From NCBI RefSeq assembly GCF_900090295.1, contig NZ_LT607753.1, positions 4,960,001 to 5,024,000 on the forward strand: a stretch of DNA of 64,000 bases. Reading direction: 5' to 3'. Under the pieces are notes generated by a model. The model was not told where the DNA came from. It made no database searches and saw only the letters and a list, made by a program, of their open reading frames with translations. Shown piece by piece: positions 9,117-18,236 of this stretch. Positions within the stretch are counted from its first letter, which is position 1. The number at the start of each line of letters is the position of its first letter. This DNA is from Micromonospora coxensis (GTDB lineage Bacteria > Actinomycetota > Actinomycetes > Mycobacteriales > Micromonosporaceae). The position numbers were made by a program, and so were the translations under genes.

Positions 9117-10283
9117 TCAGCGGGGCGCGGCGAAGACCTGGGTCCAGTACGGGCCGTTGCTGCTCGCCACACCGACACCGATCTCGGTGAAGGCGCAGTT
9201 GAGGATGTTCGCCCGGTGCCCGGGGCTGTTCATCCAGGCGTCCATGACCGCGGCCGGGGTCTTCTGGTTCCAGGCGACGTTCTCGCCGTAGGTGCGCCAG
9301 GCGTAGCCGACCCGGTCGAGCCGGTCGCCGGCGTCGCTGCCGTCGCTGCCGGTGTGCGACATGTTCTGGTGGTCGGCCTGGTCCTGGCTGTGCCGCTGGG
9401 CGGCGGTCATCAGCTTGTCGTCGATGCCCAGCTTCCCGCAGCCGGCCTTGGCCCGCTCGGCGTTGACCAGGTCGACGACCTGCTGCGCCTGGCTGCCGAC
9501 GCCGGGGCTCAGCGAGTTCGTGCCGCCGCCGGTCGAGGCGCTGCCGTTGCGCGCGGTGCCCTGCCGGGACGCCGCCGTGGTCCGCGTCGGCGCGGGCGTC
9601 GGCCGGACCGTCTTCGTCGGCGACGGCTTCGGGCCGGCGGTGGTCGGCGTGGCGCTGGGGGAGGGGCTGCCGGTGGCGGCCGGCGCGTCGGCGGGCGCGC
9701 CGGTGACGTCGGGGACCACCGGGGCGGCGGCCACCGAGTCGTCGAAGGACGCCCGCTCGGTCTCCTCGCCGGGCAGGACCAGCGCGCCCACGCCGAGGCT
9801 CACCACCAGCGTGGCCGCCGCGGCGGCGCCGCCGATCAGCAGCGGGCGGGGGAGGCGGCCGCGCTGCCGGTGCCGCCCCTGTCCCTCGGCCGACGGCTCG
9901 CCCGCCGGGCTCCCGGCGGGGGCGGTGTGCGGACTGCGGGCGGCGGCCCGCTCGAACGGGGCCACCACGGGGCCGGGGAGGTCCCGGGGATACCGGTCGG
10001 CGGTCCGCTCGAAGGGGGCCACGACCGGTCCGGTCGGCGCGTCGACCGGCGGGAGGGCGGCGGTGGGCTCGTCGTACGGCCGGTCGGCGTGCCAGACCCC
10101 GGTGGGGGCCTGCGCCCAGTCGTCACCGGGCTCGTCCGGGGCGTCCCCGAAGAGGTACGCCGAGCGTGGCTCCGGGCGGTCGGTCAGCCAGCTCGGCTGC
10201 TCGTCGGCGGGCGGCGCCGGTCGCCGGGGAGCGCCGTCCGCTTCGTTGGGGTCGGTCCAGCCGTACACGCCTGTCGCCTCCAC
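9117..10283 (-). CDS. Membrane-anchored CAP (SCP/PR-1) domain protein
   Basis: 388 residues. Residues 1-160 are Pro/Asp-rich and probably cytoplasmic. One membrane helix (LLIGGAAAAATLVVSLGVGALVL) follows, then a Thr/Pro/Ala-rich extracellular linker, then a CAP domain at about 265-388 with VVDLVNAERAKAGCG, AAQRHSQDQA, HTGSDGSDAGDRL, GENVAWN and MNSPGHRANILN. The His and Glu residues of the CAP cavity are present. Function of bacterial CAP proteins is mostly unknown. The start is GTG 10283, without a clear ribosome binding site, so it may differ. A terminator hairpin follows. Confidence 0.85.
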   Translation of the reverse strand: MEATGVYGWTDPNEADGAPRRPAPPADEQPSWLTDRPEPRSAYLFGDAPDEPGDDWAQAPTGVWHADRPYDEPTAALPPVDAPTGPVVAPFERTADRYPRDLPGPVVAPFERAAARSPHTAPAGSPAGEPSAEGQGRHRQRGRLPRPLLIGGAAAAATLVVSLGVGALVLPGEETERASFDDSVAAAPVVPDVTGAPADAPAATGSPSPSATPTTAGPKPSPTKTVRPTPAPTRTTAASRQGTARNGSASTGGGTNSLSPGVGSQAQQVVDLVNAERAKAGCGKLGIDDKLMTAAQRHSQDQADHQNMSHTGSDGSDAGDRLDRVGYAWRTYGENVAWNQKTPAAVMDAWMNSPGHRANILNCAFTEIGVGVASSNGPYWTQVFAAPR

Positions 10284-10642
10284 GGGGTCGGTTGCGGGCC
10301 GGGGTGACGCTACGGACGCGCCGCGAACTGCGGCAACCTGGCTAAGGAAGAGTTAAGGGAGAGTGGCTCACGTAGTGACCGTACGCACATTTCCGGGCGT
10401 ACAGTCAAGGAGTCCGGACAGAGCGTGTCCGAGCCTTGGCGGCCCCCCGACGAGTGGACAGGGTAGACGTGGAGATGATCTACGGCCTGCGGGAACTTGA
10501 CGAAGGAGGGGTTGTCGGCTCAATATATAGGTGTCGCCAGTCGCGCCCAGCCATGCCCGGATTTCGCCGGGATAGCAGTCGCGGACAGTTCATGGGCGCG
10601 CGTTGGCCGGCCTTTCCGGCAGCGCATATCAAGGAGTTCAGC
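10284..10642. other. Divergent intergenic region with several dyads
   Basis: No convincing gene. It holds direct repeats CTAAGG and TTAAGG 11 bases apart (about 10340-10357), an inverted repeat GTACGC-N10-GCGTAC (10381-10402) and CGGACA-N5-TGTCCG (10415-10431), all plausible regulator sites between the CAP gene and the coiled-coil gene. TTGACG at 10497-10502 and the A/T-rich CAATATATAG at 10521-10530 look like promoter elements for the small gene, but the spacing is not standard. Confidence 0.5.
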
Positions 10643-10837
10643 ATGGCGAAGGCCCTCTTCGGCCACGTAGGTGCAGCGCCCGACCGGCGCCTGCTCGACG
10701 AGGTCACCCGACTGCGTGCCACGGTTCAGGCACTGGAGTTCGAGATCACGCGTCTGCGCGCCGAGAACGATCGGCTCGCCGCGGCCGCCGCGGAGGCTGA
10801 CGACCTCCTCCGGCTCGCCGAGCCCGCGCTGACCTGA
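10643..10837 (+). CDS. Small coiled-coil protein
   Basis: 64 residues starting at ATG 10643 behind AAGGAG (10631-10636) with ideal spacing; the frame is open far upstream but lacks another good start. After MAKALFGHV the protein is one long heptad helix (LLDEVTRLRATVQALEFEITRLRAEN and on) with Leu/Ile/Val at a/d positions, then an Ala/Glu tail. It probably forms a dimeric coiled coil. I do not recognise a named family. It has its own hairpin terminator and lies just before smc. Confidence 0.75.
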   Translation: MAKALFGHVGAAPDRRLLDEVTRLRATVQALEFEITRLRAENDRLAAAAAEADDLLRLAEPALT

Positions 10838-10881
10838 CCGCATCGGGATCCCGCACAACTGAATAGCACCACCGAAACAAC

Positions 10882-10910
10882 GCGCGCCGACACGCAAAGT
10901 GCCGGCGCGC
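10882..10910 (+). terminator. Terminator hairpin after the coiled-coil gene
   Basis: GCGCGCCG (10882-10889) pairs with CGGCGCGC (10903-10910), and the inner CAC/GTG pairs around a GCAAA loop. It starts 44 bases after the stop codon. Confidence 0.65.
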
Positions 10911-11105
10911 AGCTCTGTCCCCCACAATTTCGCCACCGCATTCCTGCGATCTTGTCGGATGCGTCACGTCGCCATTCACCGACGCCCGCCGTGCCCCGGG
11001 GCGGGTCGCGTGCCGACCGGCCGTCACCGAGGGGTTAGTCTGCGGGTTCACCAGGTCCGCGCAGCCCGCGACGCCTGCGGCGGCCACCGGACGAGGATCG
11101 AGAAG

Positions 11106-14100
11106 GTGCATCTCAAGAGCCTGACGGTGAAGGGGTTCAAGTCCTTCGCCTCCGCGACGACCCTCAAGCTGGAGCCGGGGATCACCTGCGTGGTGGGCCC
11201 GAACGGCTCCGGCAAGTCCAACGTCGTCGACGCCATCGCCTGGGTGCTGGGCGAGCAGGGCGCCAAGGCGCTGCGCGGCGGCAAGATGGAGGACGTCATC
11301 TTCGCCGGCACCGCCGGCCGCGCGCCGTTGGGCCGCGCGGAGGTCACCCTCACCATCGACAACACCGACGGCGCGCTGCCGATCGAGTACACCGAGGTCT
11401 CCATCACCCGCCGGATGTTCCGCTCCGGCGAGAGCGAGTACGAGATCAACGGCGACTCCTGCCGGCTGCTCGACATCCAGGAGCTGCTGTCGGACTCCGG
11501 CATCGGCCGGGAGATGCACATCATCGTCGGCCAGGGCCGCCTGGACGGCATGCTGCACGCCAAGCCGGAGGACCGGCGGGCGTTCATCGAGGAGGCGGCC
11601 GGCGTCCTCAAGCACCGCAAGCGCAAGGAGAAGGCGCTGCGGAAGCTCGACGCGATGCAGACCAACCTCAACCGGCTCACCGACCTCACCGCCGAGCTAC
11701 GCCGCCAGCTCAAGCCGCTGGGCCGGCAGGCCGAGGTGGCCCGGCGCGCCGCCGCCATCCAGGCCAACCTGCGCGACGCCCGGCTGCGGCTGCTCGCCGA
11801 CGACCTGCACACCCTGCGCACCACCCTGGACAAGGAGATCGCCGACGAGACCGCGCTGCGGGAGCGCCGCGAGCAGGTCGAGGCGGAACACACCGAGGTG
11901 CAGGGCCGGCTGGCCGAGCTGGAGGCGGCCCTCGCCGAGGACGCGCCGTTGCTGGCCGCCGCCCAGGACACCTGGTACAAGCTCTCCGCCCTGCAGGAGC
12001 GGTTCCGCTCCATCGAGCAGCTCGCCCGGGAGCGGCTGCGCCACCTCAGCGCCACCGGCGACGACGAGCGCACCGGCCGCGACCCGGACCAGCTGGAGGC
12101 CGAGTCGCAGCGGGTCCGCGAGCAGGAGGAGGAGCTGCGCGCCGCGCTCACCGAGGACCAGGTCCGCCTCGCCGAGGCGGTCGAGCAGCGGCAGGAGCTG
12201 GAACGGCAGCTCGCCGCCGCCGAGCGGGAGCTGGTCGCCGCCGCCAAGGCCATCGCCGACCGGCGCGAGGGGCTGGCCCGGCTCACCGGGCAGGTCAACT
12301 CGGCGCGGGCCCGCACCACCAGCGCGGGCGAGGAGATCGACCGGCTCGCCGCCGCGCACACCGACGCGCTGGCCCGGGCCGAGAAGGCGCAGGCCGACCT
12401 GGACGCGGTGGCCGCCCAGTCCACCGAGGCGGACCGGGACAACGCCGAACTCGACGAGCGGCACGCCGAGGCGGTCGCCGTCCACGAGAAGGCGCAGGCG
12501 GCCGTCCGGTCCCTCAGCGACGCCGAGCGGGCCGCCGAGAAGGACGCCGCCACCTGGAAGGCCCGCGAGGAGGCGCTCGCCCTCGGCCTGCGCCGCAAGG
12601 ACGGCGCGGGTGCGCTGCTCGCCCGCGCCGGCGAGGTGCCCGGCCTGCTCGGCAGCCTCGCCGGGCTGCTCACCGTCGCCCCCGGCCACGAGGCGGCGCT
12701 CGCCGCCGCGCTCGGCGGGCTCGCCGACGCGGTCGCGGTCAGCGGGGTGGACGAGGCCGTCGAGGCGATGCGGCTGCTGAAGATCTCCGACGCCGGCCGG
12801 GCCGGGCTGTTGGTCGGCAGCCCCGCCGGCCCCGGCATGGACGGCAGCGCGGACGCGCTGCGCCCGAAGCTGCCCGAGCACGCCCGCTGGGCCCCGGATC
12901 TGGTCGAGTGCGCCGCCGAGATCCGCCCGGCGGTGCACCGCGCGCTGCGTGACGTGGCGCTCGTCGACGACCTCGCCGCCGCGGCCGAGCTGGTCGCCGC
13001 CAACCCGGAGCTGCGCGCGGTCACCCCCGACGGCGACGTGGTCGGGGCGTACGCGGCGGCCGGCGGGTCGGCGAAGGCGCCCAGCTACATCGAGGTGCAG
13101 GCCGCCGTCGAGGAGGCCCGCGCCAACCGGCTCGCCGCCGAGCGGACCAGCGCCGAGCTGCGCGACCAGCTCGTCGACGCGCGGGCCGAGGTGGCCACGG
13201 CCAAGGAGGCGGTGCAGCACGCCGCCGCCGCCAAGCGGGAGGCGGAGAGCCACCGCAACGCCGCCGCCCGCCGGCTGGCCGAGCTGGGCGCCGCCGCCCG
13301 CTCGGCGAAGGCGGAGACCGACCGGCTCGGCGAGTCCCGGGCCCGCGCCGAGGCGGCCCGGGAACGGGACCTGACCGCCCTGGCGGAGCTGGAGGAGCGG
13401 CTGCGGCTGGCCGAGGCCACCCCGATCGACGCCGAGCCCTCCACCGAGGAACGCGACCAACTCGCCGCGATGGTGCCCCGGGCCCGGCAGAACGAGATGG
13501 AGGTCCGGCTCGCGGTGCGTACCGCCGAGGAGCGGGTGGCCTCCATCGCCGGCCGGGCCGACTCGCTGGCGCGGCAGGCGACCGCCGAGCGCGCCGCCCG
13601 GGAGCGGGCCGCCGCCCGGCGGGCCGCGCGGGCCCGGGGCGCGACGATCGCCCGGGCGGTGGTCGGCGGGGCCCGCGAGGCGCTCACCCGGCTCACCGGG
13701 TCCATCGCCGCGGCCGAGGAGCACCGCGACGCCGTGGCGCGTGAACGCGCCGCCCGCGAGGCCGAGCTGTCCGAGGTACGCGGCGCGGCGAAGCGACTCG
13801 GCGCGGAGCTGGAGCGGCTCACCAGCCAGGTGCACCGGGACGAGGTGGCCCGCGCCGAACAGCGGCTGCGCATCGAGCAGTTGGAGGCCAAGGCCGCCGA
13901 GGACTTCGGACTGGACGTGGAGACCCTGGTCGCCGAGTACGGCCCGAACCAGCCCGTCCCGCCCACCCAGGCGGACGTCGCGGCGGCCGAACGCGACGGC
14001 CTGCCGGTGCCCGAGCCGGTCCGCTACGAGCGCCCGGTGCAGGAGAAGCGCGCCGCCAAGGCGGAACGGGAGCTGGCCCTGCTCGGCAAGGTCAACCCGC

Positions 14101-14705
14101 TCGCGCTGGAGGAGTTCGCCGCGCTGGAGGAGCGCTTCAAGTTCCTCTCCGAGCAGCTGGAGGACCTCAAGGCCACCCGCCGTGACCTGCTCACCGTGGT
14201 CAAGGACGTCGACGACCGGATCCTGGAGGTGTTCGCCAGCGCGTTCGAAGACACCGCCCGGGAGTTCGAGCAGGTCTTCACCGTGCTCTTCCCCGGCGGC
14301 GAGGGCCGGCTGATCCTCACCGACCCGGAGGACCTGCTCACCACCGGGGTCGAGGTCGAGGCGCGGCCCCCGGGCAAGAAGATCAAGCGGCTGTCGCTGC
14401 TCTCCGGCGGGGAGCGCTCGCTGACCGCGGTGGCGATGCTGGTGGCGATCTTCCGCGCCCGGCCCAGCCCGTTCTACATCATGGACGAGGTCGAGGCGGC
14501 GCTGGACGACGTCAACCTGGGCCGGTTGATCACGCTGCTGGCACAGTTGCGGGAGAAGAGTCAGCTGATCGTCATCACGCACCAGAAGCGGACGATGGAG
14601 ATCGCCGACGCGCTGTACGGGGTGACCATGCGCAGCGGGGTCACCCAGGTGATCAGTCAACGGCTCAACCGGGCCGACGAGGACGAACGGCAGGAGAACG
14701 ACTAG
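11106..14705 (+). CDS. smc: Chromosome segregation protein SMC
   Basis: 1199-residue SMC ATPase, core of the condensin-like complex that organises and segregates the chromosome. Walker A GPNGSGKSN is at residues 31-39; two long coiled-coil arms flank a hinge around 510-660 (AGEVPGLLGSLAGLL onward); signature motif LLSGGERSLTAVA is near 1098, and Walker B FYIMDEVEAALDD near 1122. GTG 11106 gives the canonical start VHLKSLTVKGFKSF; the open frame back to 10899 is not coding. A possible -10 box, TAGTCT, is at 11036-11041. The stop overlaps the next GTG by one base. Confidence 0.97.
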   Translation: MHLKSLTVKGFKSFASATTLKLEPGITCVVGPNGSGKSNVVDAIAWVLGEQGAKALRGGKMEDVIFAGTAGRAPLGRAEVTLTIDNTDGALPIEYTEVSITRRMFRSGESEYEINGDSCRLLDIQELLSDSGIGREMHIIVGQGRLDGMLHAKPEDRRAFIEEAAGVLKHRKRKEKALRKLDAMQTNLNRLTDLTAELRRQLKPLGRQAEVARRAAAIQANLRDARLRLLADDLHTLRTTLDKEIADETALRERREQVEAEHTEVQGRLAELEAALAEDAPLLAAAQDTWYKLSALQERFRSIEQLARERLRHLSATGDDERTGRDPDQLEAESQRVREQEEELRAALTEDQVRLAEAVEQRQELERQLAAAERELVAAAKAIADRREGLARLTGQVNSARARTTSAGEEIDRLAAAHTDALARAEKAQADLDAVAAQSTEADRDNAELDERHAEAVAVHEKAQAAVRSLSDAERAAEKDAATWKAREEALALGLRRKDGAGALLARAGEVPGLLGSLAGLLTVAPGHEAALAAALGGLADAVAVSGVDEAVEAMRLLKISDAGRAGLLVGSPAGPGMDGSADALRPKLPEHARWAPDLVECAAEIRPAVHRALRDVALVDDLAAAAELVAANPELRAVTPDGDVVGAYAAAGGSAKAPSYIEVQAAVEEARANRLAAERTSAELRDQLVDARAEVATAKEAVQHAAAAKREAESHRNAAARRLAELGAAARSAKAETDRLGESRARAEAARERDLTALAELEERLRLAEATPIDAEPSTEERDQLAAMVPRARQNEMEVRLAVRTAEERVASIAGRADSLARQATAERAARERAAARRAARARGATIARAVVGGAREALTRLTGSIAAAEEHRDAVARERAAREAELSEVRGAAKRLGAELERLTSQVHRDEVARAEQRLRIEQLEAKAAEDFGLDVETLVAEYGPNQPVPPTQADVAAAERDGLPVPEPVRYERPVQEKRAAKAERELALLGKVNPLALEEFAALEERFKFLSEQLEDLKATRRDLLTVVKDVDDRILEVFASAFEDTAREFEQVFTVLFPGGEGRLILTDPEDLLTTGVEVEARPPGKKIKRLSLLSGGERSLTAVAMLVAIFRARPSPFYIMDEVEAALDDVNLGRLITLLAQLREKSQLIVITHQKRTMEIADALYGVTMRSGVTQVISQRLNRADEDERQEND

Positions 14706-15325
14706 TGGCTCGGGAACGCGCGACGGCGCTCCTGGTGGACTTCGACGGCGTGCTGCGCCGCTGGGACCCGGCGGTCGCCGCCGGCGTCGAGCGGGAGTAC
14801 GGGCTCTCCGAGGGCGTCCTCGGCGAGATCGCCATGCAGTGGGGGCGGCTCCAGCCGGTGTTGACCGGCCGGGTCAGCCACGCCGAGTGGATGTCCAGCG
14901 TCGCGGACGCGCTGACCGAGTCGGTGGGCAGCCCGGAGCGGGCCCGTGCCGCGGTCGAGCAGTGGCAGCGCTACCGGGGCGAGGTCGACCCGGACGTGCT
15001 CGGCTTCGTCCGTGAGGTGCGGGCGGCCGGCGTACGGGTCGGGCTGGGCACCAACGGCACCGACCTGCTCGACGCCGACCTGGCCGCGCTGGGGCTGGTC
15101 GGCGAGTTGGACGTGGTGGTCAACTCCTCGGTCGTCGGGGTGAACAAGCCGGCCAAGGAGTACTTCCAGGCGGCCTGTGCGGCGCTGGAGACCCCGGCGT
15201 CACGGGTGCTCTTCGTCGACGACGAGGACTGGGCGATCCGGGGCGCGCGGGTGGCCGGCCTGTCGGCGCTGCGCTGGTCCGGCCCGGACGACCTGCGCTA
15301 CCTGCGCAAGGCCCTGGCGTACTGA
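14705..15325 (+). CDS. HAD-superfamily hydrolase
   Basis: 206 residues of the HAD subfamily IA. Motif I is LLVDFDGVL (nucleophile and acid Asp), motif II is GLGTNGT, the motif III lysine is in NKPAKEYF, and motif IV is FVDDEDWAI. A helical cap lies between motifs I and II. It is a phosphatase or dehalogenase-like enzyme with substrate unknown. Its GTG shares one base with the smc stop, so it is co-transcribed with smc, but a functional link is not evident. A strong terminator follows directly. Confidence 0.88.
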   Translation: MARERATALLVDFDGVLRRWDPAVAAGVEREYGLSEGVLGEIAMQWGRLQPVLTGRVSHAEWMSSVADALTESVGSPERARAAVEQWQRYRGEVDPDVLGFVREVRAAGVRVGLGTNGTDLLDADLAALGLVGELDVVVNSSVVGVNKPAKEYFQAACAALETPASRVLFVDDEDWAIRGARVAGLSALRWSGPDDLRYLRKALAY

Positions 15326-15372
15326 GGCCGGTGCGGCCCTGCCCGGACGCCCGGACAGGGCCGCAACCGGCC
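15326..15372. terminator. Strong terminator between convergent HAD and beta-propeller genes
   Basis: A 16-base arm at 15326-15341 pairs with 15356-15372 with one bulged A. It starts within two bases of the HAD stop and can serve both strands. Confidence 0.75.
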
Positions 15373-15450
15373 GGTGCGGCGGAGTGACGGCTGACCGGCC
15401 CGCCACGGTCCTCGGCCGCCGACCACCGTCGACAGGGCCGCTGCCTACCG

Positions 15451-16395
15451 TCAGCGCAGGCCGGTGACCCGGGTGACGGTGAAGGGCGGGGCCGGGGCGG
15501 CGGCGTTGAGCTGGCTGTTGACCCAGAGGAGCCGGTCGCCGTCACGGGCCAGTGTGGTCGGTGACTCGGCGAGCCCGGCCGGGTCGGACCGGCCGATCAC
15601 CCGGGCGCTCCGCCGGTCGGCGGCGAGCAGCGCCAGGTCCACGGTGAACCGCCAGCCGCCCCGACCGTCCGGGGCGTTCACCACCCCGTAGAGCCGGTCC
15701 TCCTCCAGCAGCAGGCCGTCGGCGCCCAGCTGCCCGCCGGTCACCGCGACCTCGGTGACGGTCCGGGCGGCCAGGTCCACCCGCCAGAGGCGTTCGGTGC
15801 CCGGCTCCCCGGTGCCCTGGTCGGCCACGAGCGCGAGCCGGCCGCAGGCGGTCACGACGATCCCGTTGAGGAATCCCGGGGCGGTCGGGAAGTCGGTGGC
15901 CGCCAGCCACGGCACGAGTCCGCCCACCGCCACGCCGTCCAGCGGGGCGCGCCACAGGGTGCCGGTGGCCGAGTCGGTGACGTAGACGGCGTCCCGGGTG
16001 AGGGCCAGGTCGTTCAGGGCGGCGCCGGGCGCCGTCCGCCGGGCCAGCAACCGGCCGTCGGGGGCGTGCACGAAGAGCGTCCCGGTGTCCCAGCCGGCCA
16101 CGAAGAGCCGACCCCGGTGGTCGGCGTGCACCCCGGCGGCGCTGCTGCGGCCGTCCCCGCCGGGCGGCAGGAACGGCCGCAGCTCGGGCTGCCCGGTGCG
16201 GCCCCGGTAGACCGCTCCGGTGGTGACGCTGGTGACGTAGACGGTGCCGTCGGGGGTGACGGCGATCCCCTCGGGCCGTACGACGGGGTCCCGGGAGACC
16301 AGGTAGGTGTCGGGACGCGCGTCGGCGGCGAGCACCGGCCCGGGTACGGCCAGCAACGCGAGTGCCGTGGTGGTCGCGGCGAGTGTTCTCCTCAT
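15451..16395 (-). CDS. Exported SMP-30/gluconolactonase-like beta-propeller protein
   Basis: 314 residues from ATG 16395 (MRRTLAATTTALALLAVPG), which gives a clean signal peptide ending LAADA; the open frame upstream adds 12 residues of doubtful value. Repeated blades are visible: PEGIAVTPDGTVYVTSV, GRLFVAGWDTGTLF, NDLALTRDAVYVTDSATGTLW, LNGIVVTACGRLALV. The pattern is that of SMP-30/strictosidine synthase-like propellers, which bind metal and hydrolyse lactones or only bind ligands. No substrate is evident. It is divergent from the next regulator gene. Confidence 0.8.
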   Translation of the reverse strand: MRRTLAATTTALALLAVPGPVLAADARPDTYLVSRDPVVRPEGIAVTPDGTVYVTSVTTGAVYRGRTGQPELRPFLPPGGDGRSSAAGVHADHRGRLFVAGWDTGTLFVHAPDGRLLARRTAPGAALNDLALTRDAVYVTDSATGTLWRAPLDGVAVGGLVPWLAATDFPTAPGFLNGIVVTACGRLALVADQGTGEPGTERLWRVDLAARTVTEVAVTGGQLGADGLLLEEDRLYGVVNAPDGRGGWRFTVDLALLAADRRSARVIGRSDPAGLAESPTTLARDGDRLLWVNSQLNAAAPAPPFTVTRVTGLR

Positions 16396-16472
16396 GAGCC
16401 GAGGGTCGGCCGCCGGGCCGGCCGGGCCCACCCCCTTTCAGGCGTACCCGAATGGTGGCTACCGTCGGTGCG

Positions 16473-17447
16473 GTGGTGACCCTGCGCCTGACCGCGACGG
16501 ACCTCGGCCGCATCGTGCTGCGCTCCGCGCCGGCGGTGCTGCTGGAGTTGGGCGCGGCGGGCCAACGCCTCCTGCGGCCCACCGTGCCCGAGCACCTGGC
16601 CGCCTGGCGGGCCCGCTGCCGGGCCGCGCTGCGTCCGGTGATGCGCCCCTACCTGGACCTGTGCCGCCGGCCGGACTGGTTCCCCGACTTCCTCACCCCG
16701 CCGCGCCTCGGCAGTGACCTGGAGGGCGCGTTGGCGGAGGTGGACGCCACCCCGGCGGAGGTCCTCGCCGCCGAGCTGCGCCCGGCGGTCGAGGCCGGTC
16801 ATCTGCCGCCGCGCGTTGCTCCGCTCGCCGCCGCAGACCCGGCGGCGCGACGGCGGCTGCGGGACGCGATGGTGGCCTTCCACGCGGTCGCGGTGGCCCC
16901 GTACTGGACCGAGATCGTCGCGGCGGTGCACGCCGACCGGGCGGTGCGCGGTCGGGCCATGGTGGACGCCGGGATCGACCGGGTGCTGCGGGAACTCAGC
17001 CCGCACCTGCACTTCGCCTCGGCGGGCCAGCGGTACGAGCTGTCGTACGAGTGCGCCTTCGGCGCGGACGTCGTGCTGTCGCCGGCCGGGCGGGGCGTCA
17101 CGCTGGTGCCGTCGTACCTCGTGCCGCAGCCCGCCGTGCGGGACGACCCGGCCGGCCCGATGGTGCTGGCCTATCCGATCCGCCCCACCCGGCGGGAGCT
17201 GACCACCGGCCAGCCGCTGGCCGACCTGCTCGGACGGACCAGGGCCGCGGTGCTGGGCGCGGTCGCCGACGGGCCGAGCACCTCCGAGCTCGCCCGCCGG
17301 CTCGGCATCTCGGTCGCCTCGGCGAGCCAGCACGCCGCGACGCTGCGGCACGCCGGGCTGATCGACACCCACCGGGCCGGCCCGTCGGTGCTGCACACCC
17401 TGACCCCGCTCGGCGGAGACCTGCTGCGGGCCGGGAGTGGGCGGTGA
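16473..17447 (+). CDS. ArsR-like winged-helix transcriptional regulator (DUF5937 type)
   Basis: About 324 residues. A long helical N-terminal domain, typical of the DUF5937 group, precedes a C-terminal winged helix (ELARRLGISVASASQHAATL, then LIDTHRAGPSVLHTLTPLG). GTG 16473 is preferred: TACCGT at 16460-16465 is a good -10 box exactly 7 bases upstream, so the mRNA would be leaderless, and the family begins near TLRLTATDLGRI. ATG 16452 would add seven residues. It is divergent from the beta-propeller gene by about 80 bases and may control it. Confidence 0.82.
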   Translation: MVTLRLTATDLGRIVLRSAPAVLLELGAAGQRLLRPTVPEHLAAWRARCRAALRPVMRPYLDLCRRPDWFPDFLTPPRLGSDLEGALAEVDATPAEVLAAELRPAVEAGHLPPRVAPLAAADPAARRRLRDAMVAFHAVAVAPYWTEIVAAVHADRAVRGRAMVDAGIDRVLRELSPHLHFASAGQRYELSYECAFGADVVLSPAGRGVTLVPSYLVPQPAVRDDPAGPMVLAYPIRPTRRELTTGQPLADLLGRTRAAVLGAVADGPSTSELARRLGISVASASQHAATLRHAGLIDTHRAGPSVLHTLTPLGGDLLRAGSGR

Positions 17448-17466
17448 CGGGCCGCCCGGAGCGCGC

Positions 17467-17997
17467 CTACTCGCCGGTGACGCCGTCGATGCGCTCCCGG
17501 ATGAGGTCGGCGTGGCCGTTGTGCCGGGCGTACTCCTCGATCATGTGCACGTACACCCAGCGGACGCTGATGTCGTCGGTGCCGCCGTCGCGCCGCCGGC
17601 GCGGGAAGGTGTGCTCCAGCGAGACGCCGGCGACGGCCTTGCGGGCCGCCTCGACCTCGGCGGCGAAGGTGGCGAAGTCGGCCTCCGCGTCGGCGTCGGC
17701 GACGTCGTCGAACTCGCCGTCCGGGTTGTCCTCGCTCCAGTAGATGCCGCCGAGGTCCTGCCCCGCCGCCCGGACCCGGAACCAGCTGCGCTCCACGTCC
17801 GCCATGTGCCGGACCAGGCCGAGCAGGGTCAGCCCGGACGGCTTGACGCTGGGTGTCCTCAACTGTTCGGCGGTCAGCCCCGCGCACTTGGTCAGCAGGG
17901 TGTCGCGGTGGTAGTCGAGCCAGCCCTCCAGCATGGTGCGCTCGTCGGCGACGTACGGTTCGGTGGTCCGGGTGATCTCCGGTGCTCTCCAGGTCAT
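17467..17997 (-). CDS. DinB/DUF664 family protein
   Basis: 176 residues of the DinB four-helix fold, with LLGLVRHMADVERSWF and HMIEEYARHNGHADLIRE, whose His residues form the usual metal site (H...HxxxH). Many family members are thiol (mycothiol)-dependent transferases. ATG 17997 is chosen over ATG 18006 because GGGGAGG lies nine bases upstream of 17997 but abuts 18006. It is convergent with the DUF5937 regulator (19-base gap). Confidence 0.85.
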   Translation of the reverse strand: MTWRAPEITRTTEPYVADERTMLEGWLDYHRDTLLTKCAGLTAEQLRTPSVKPSGLTLLGLVRHMADVERSWFRVRAAGQDLGGIYWSEDNPDGEFDDVADADAEADFATFAAEVEAARKAVAGVSLEHTFPRRRRDGGTDDISVRWVYVHMIEEYARHNGHADLIRERIDGVTGE

Positions 17998-18038
17998 GCC
18001 GCCCATCCTCCCCGGCTATCCCGACAGCCCGCGACGGG

Positions 18039-18180
18039 TTAATCGGCGACCGCGCCGCCGAGGCTGCGGAAGGAGGCTGCGGAAGAAGGCGACCACCGAG
18101 CCGGCCGCGCCCGGCTCGTGCGCGCCGACGCTGTTCCGCACGGCGAGCACGAGGTTCTGCATGATCGTGCCCAACCCGAT
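18039..18180 (-). pseudogene. Remnant of a DHA2-type MFS drug exporter
   Basis: Reading the minus strand from 18180 gives IGLGTIMQNLVLAVRNSV, then GAHEPGAAGSVVAFFRSL, matching a conserved stretch late in EmrB/QacA-type transporters. A perfect 13-base tandem duplication (18060-18072 and 18073-18085) then breaks the frame; removing one copy restores FFRSLGGAVAD and a TAA at 18039-18041. The rest of the transporter is missing. It lies directly downstream of marR on the same strand, as intact marR-MFS pairs do. Confidence 0.75.
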
Positions 18181-18236
18181 GCTTCGGGCCCCTGTACCGG
18201 GCAGCGGCGTCGGGCGGGGCCGGGGCCGGGGCCGGG

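Noticed and set aside
11697..14660. 987-codon minus-strand ORF antisense to smc
   Set aside because: Composition is Gly/Leu/Arg/His-rich with no domain pattern, while the sense strand is an unmistakable SMC.
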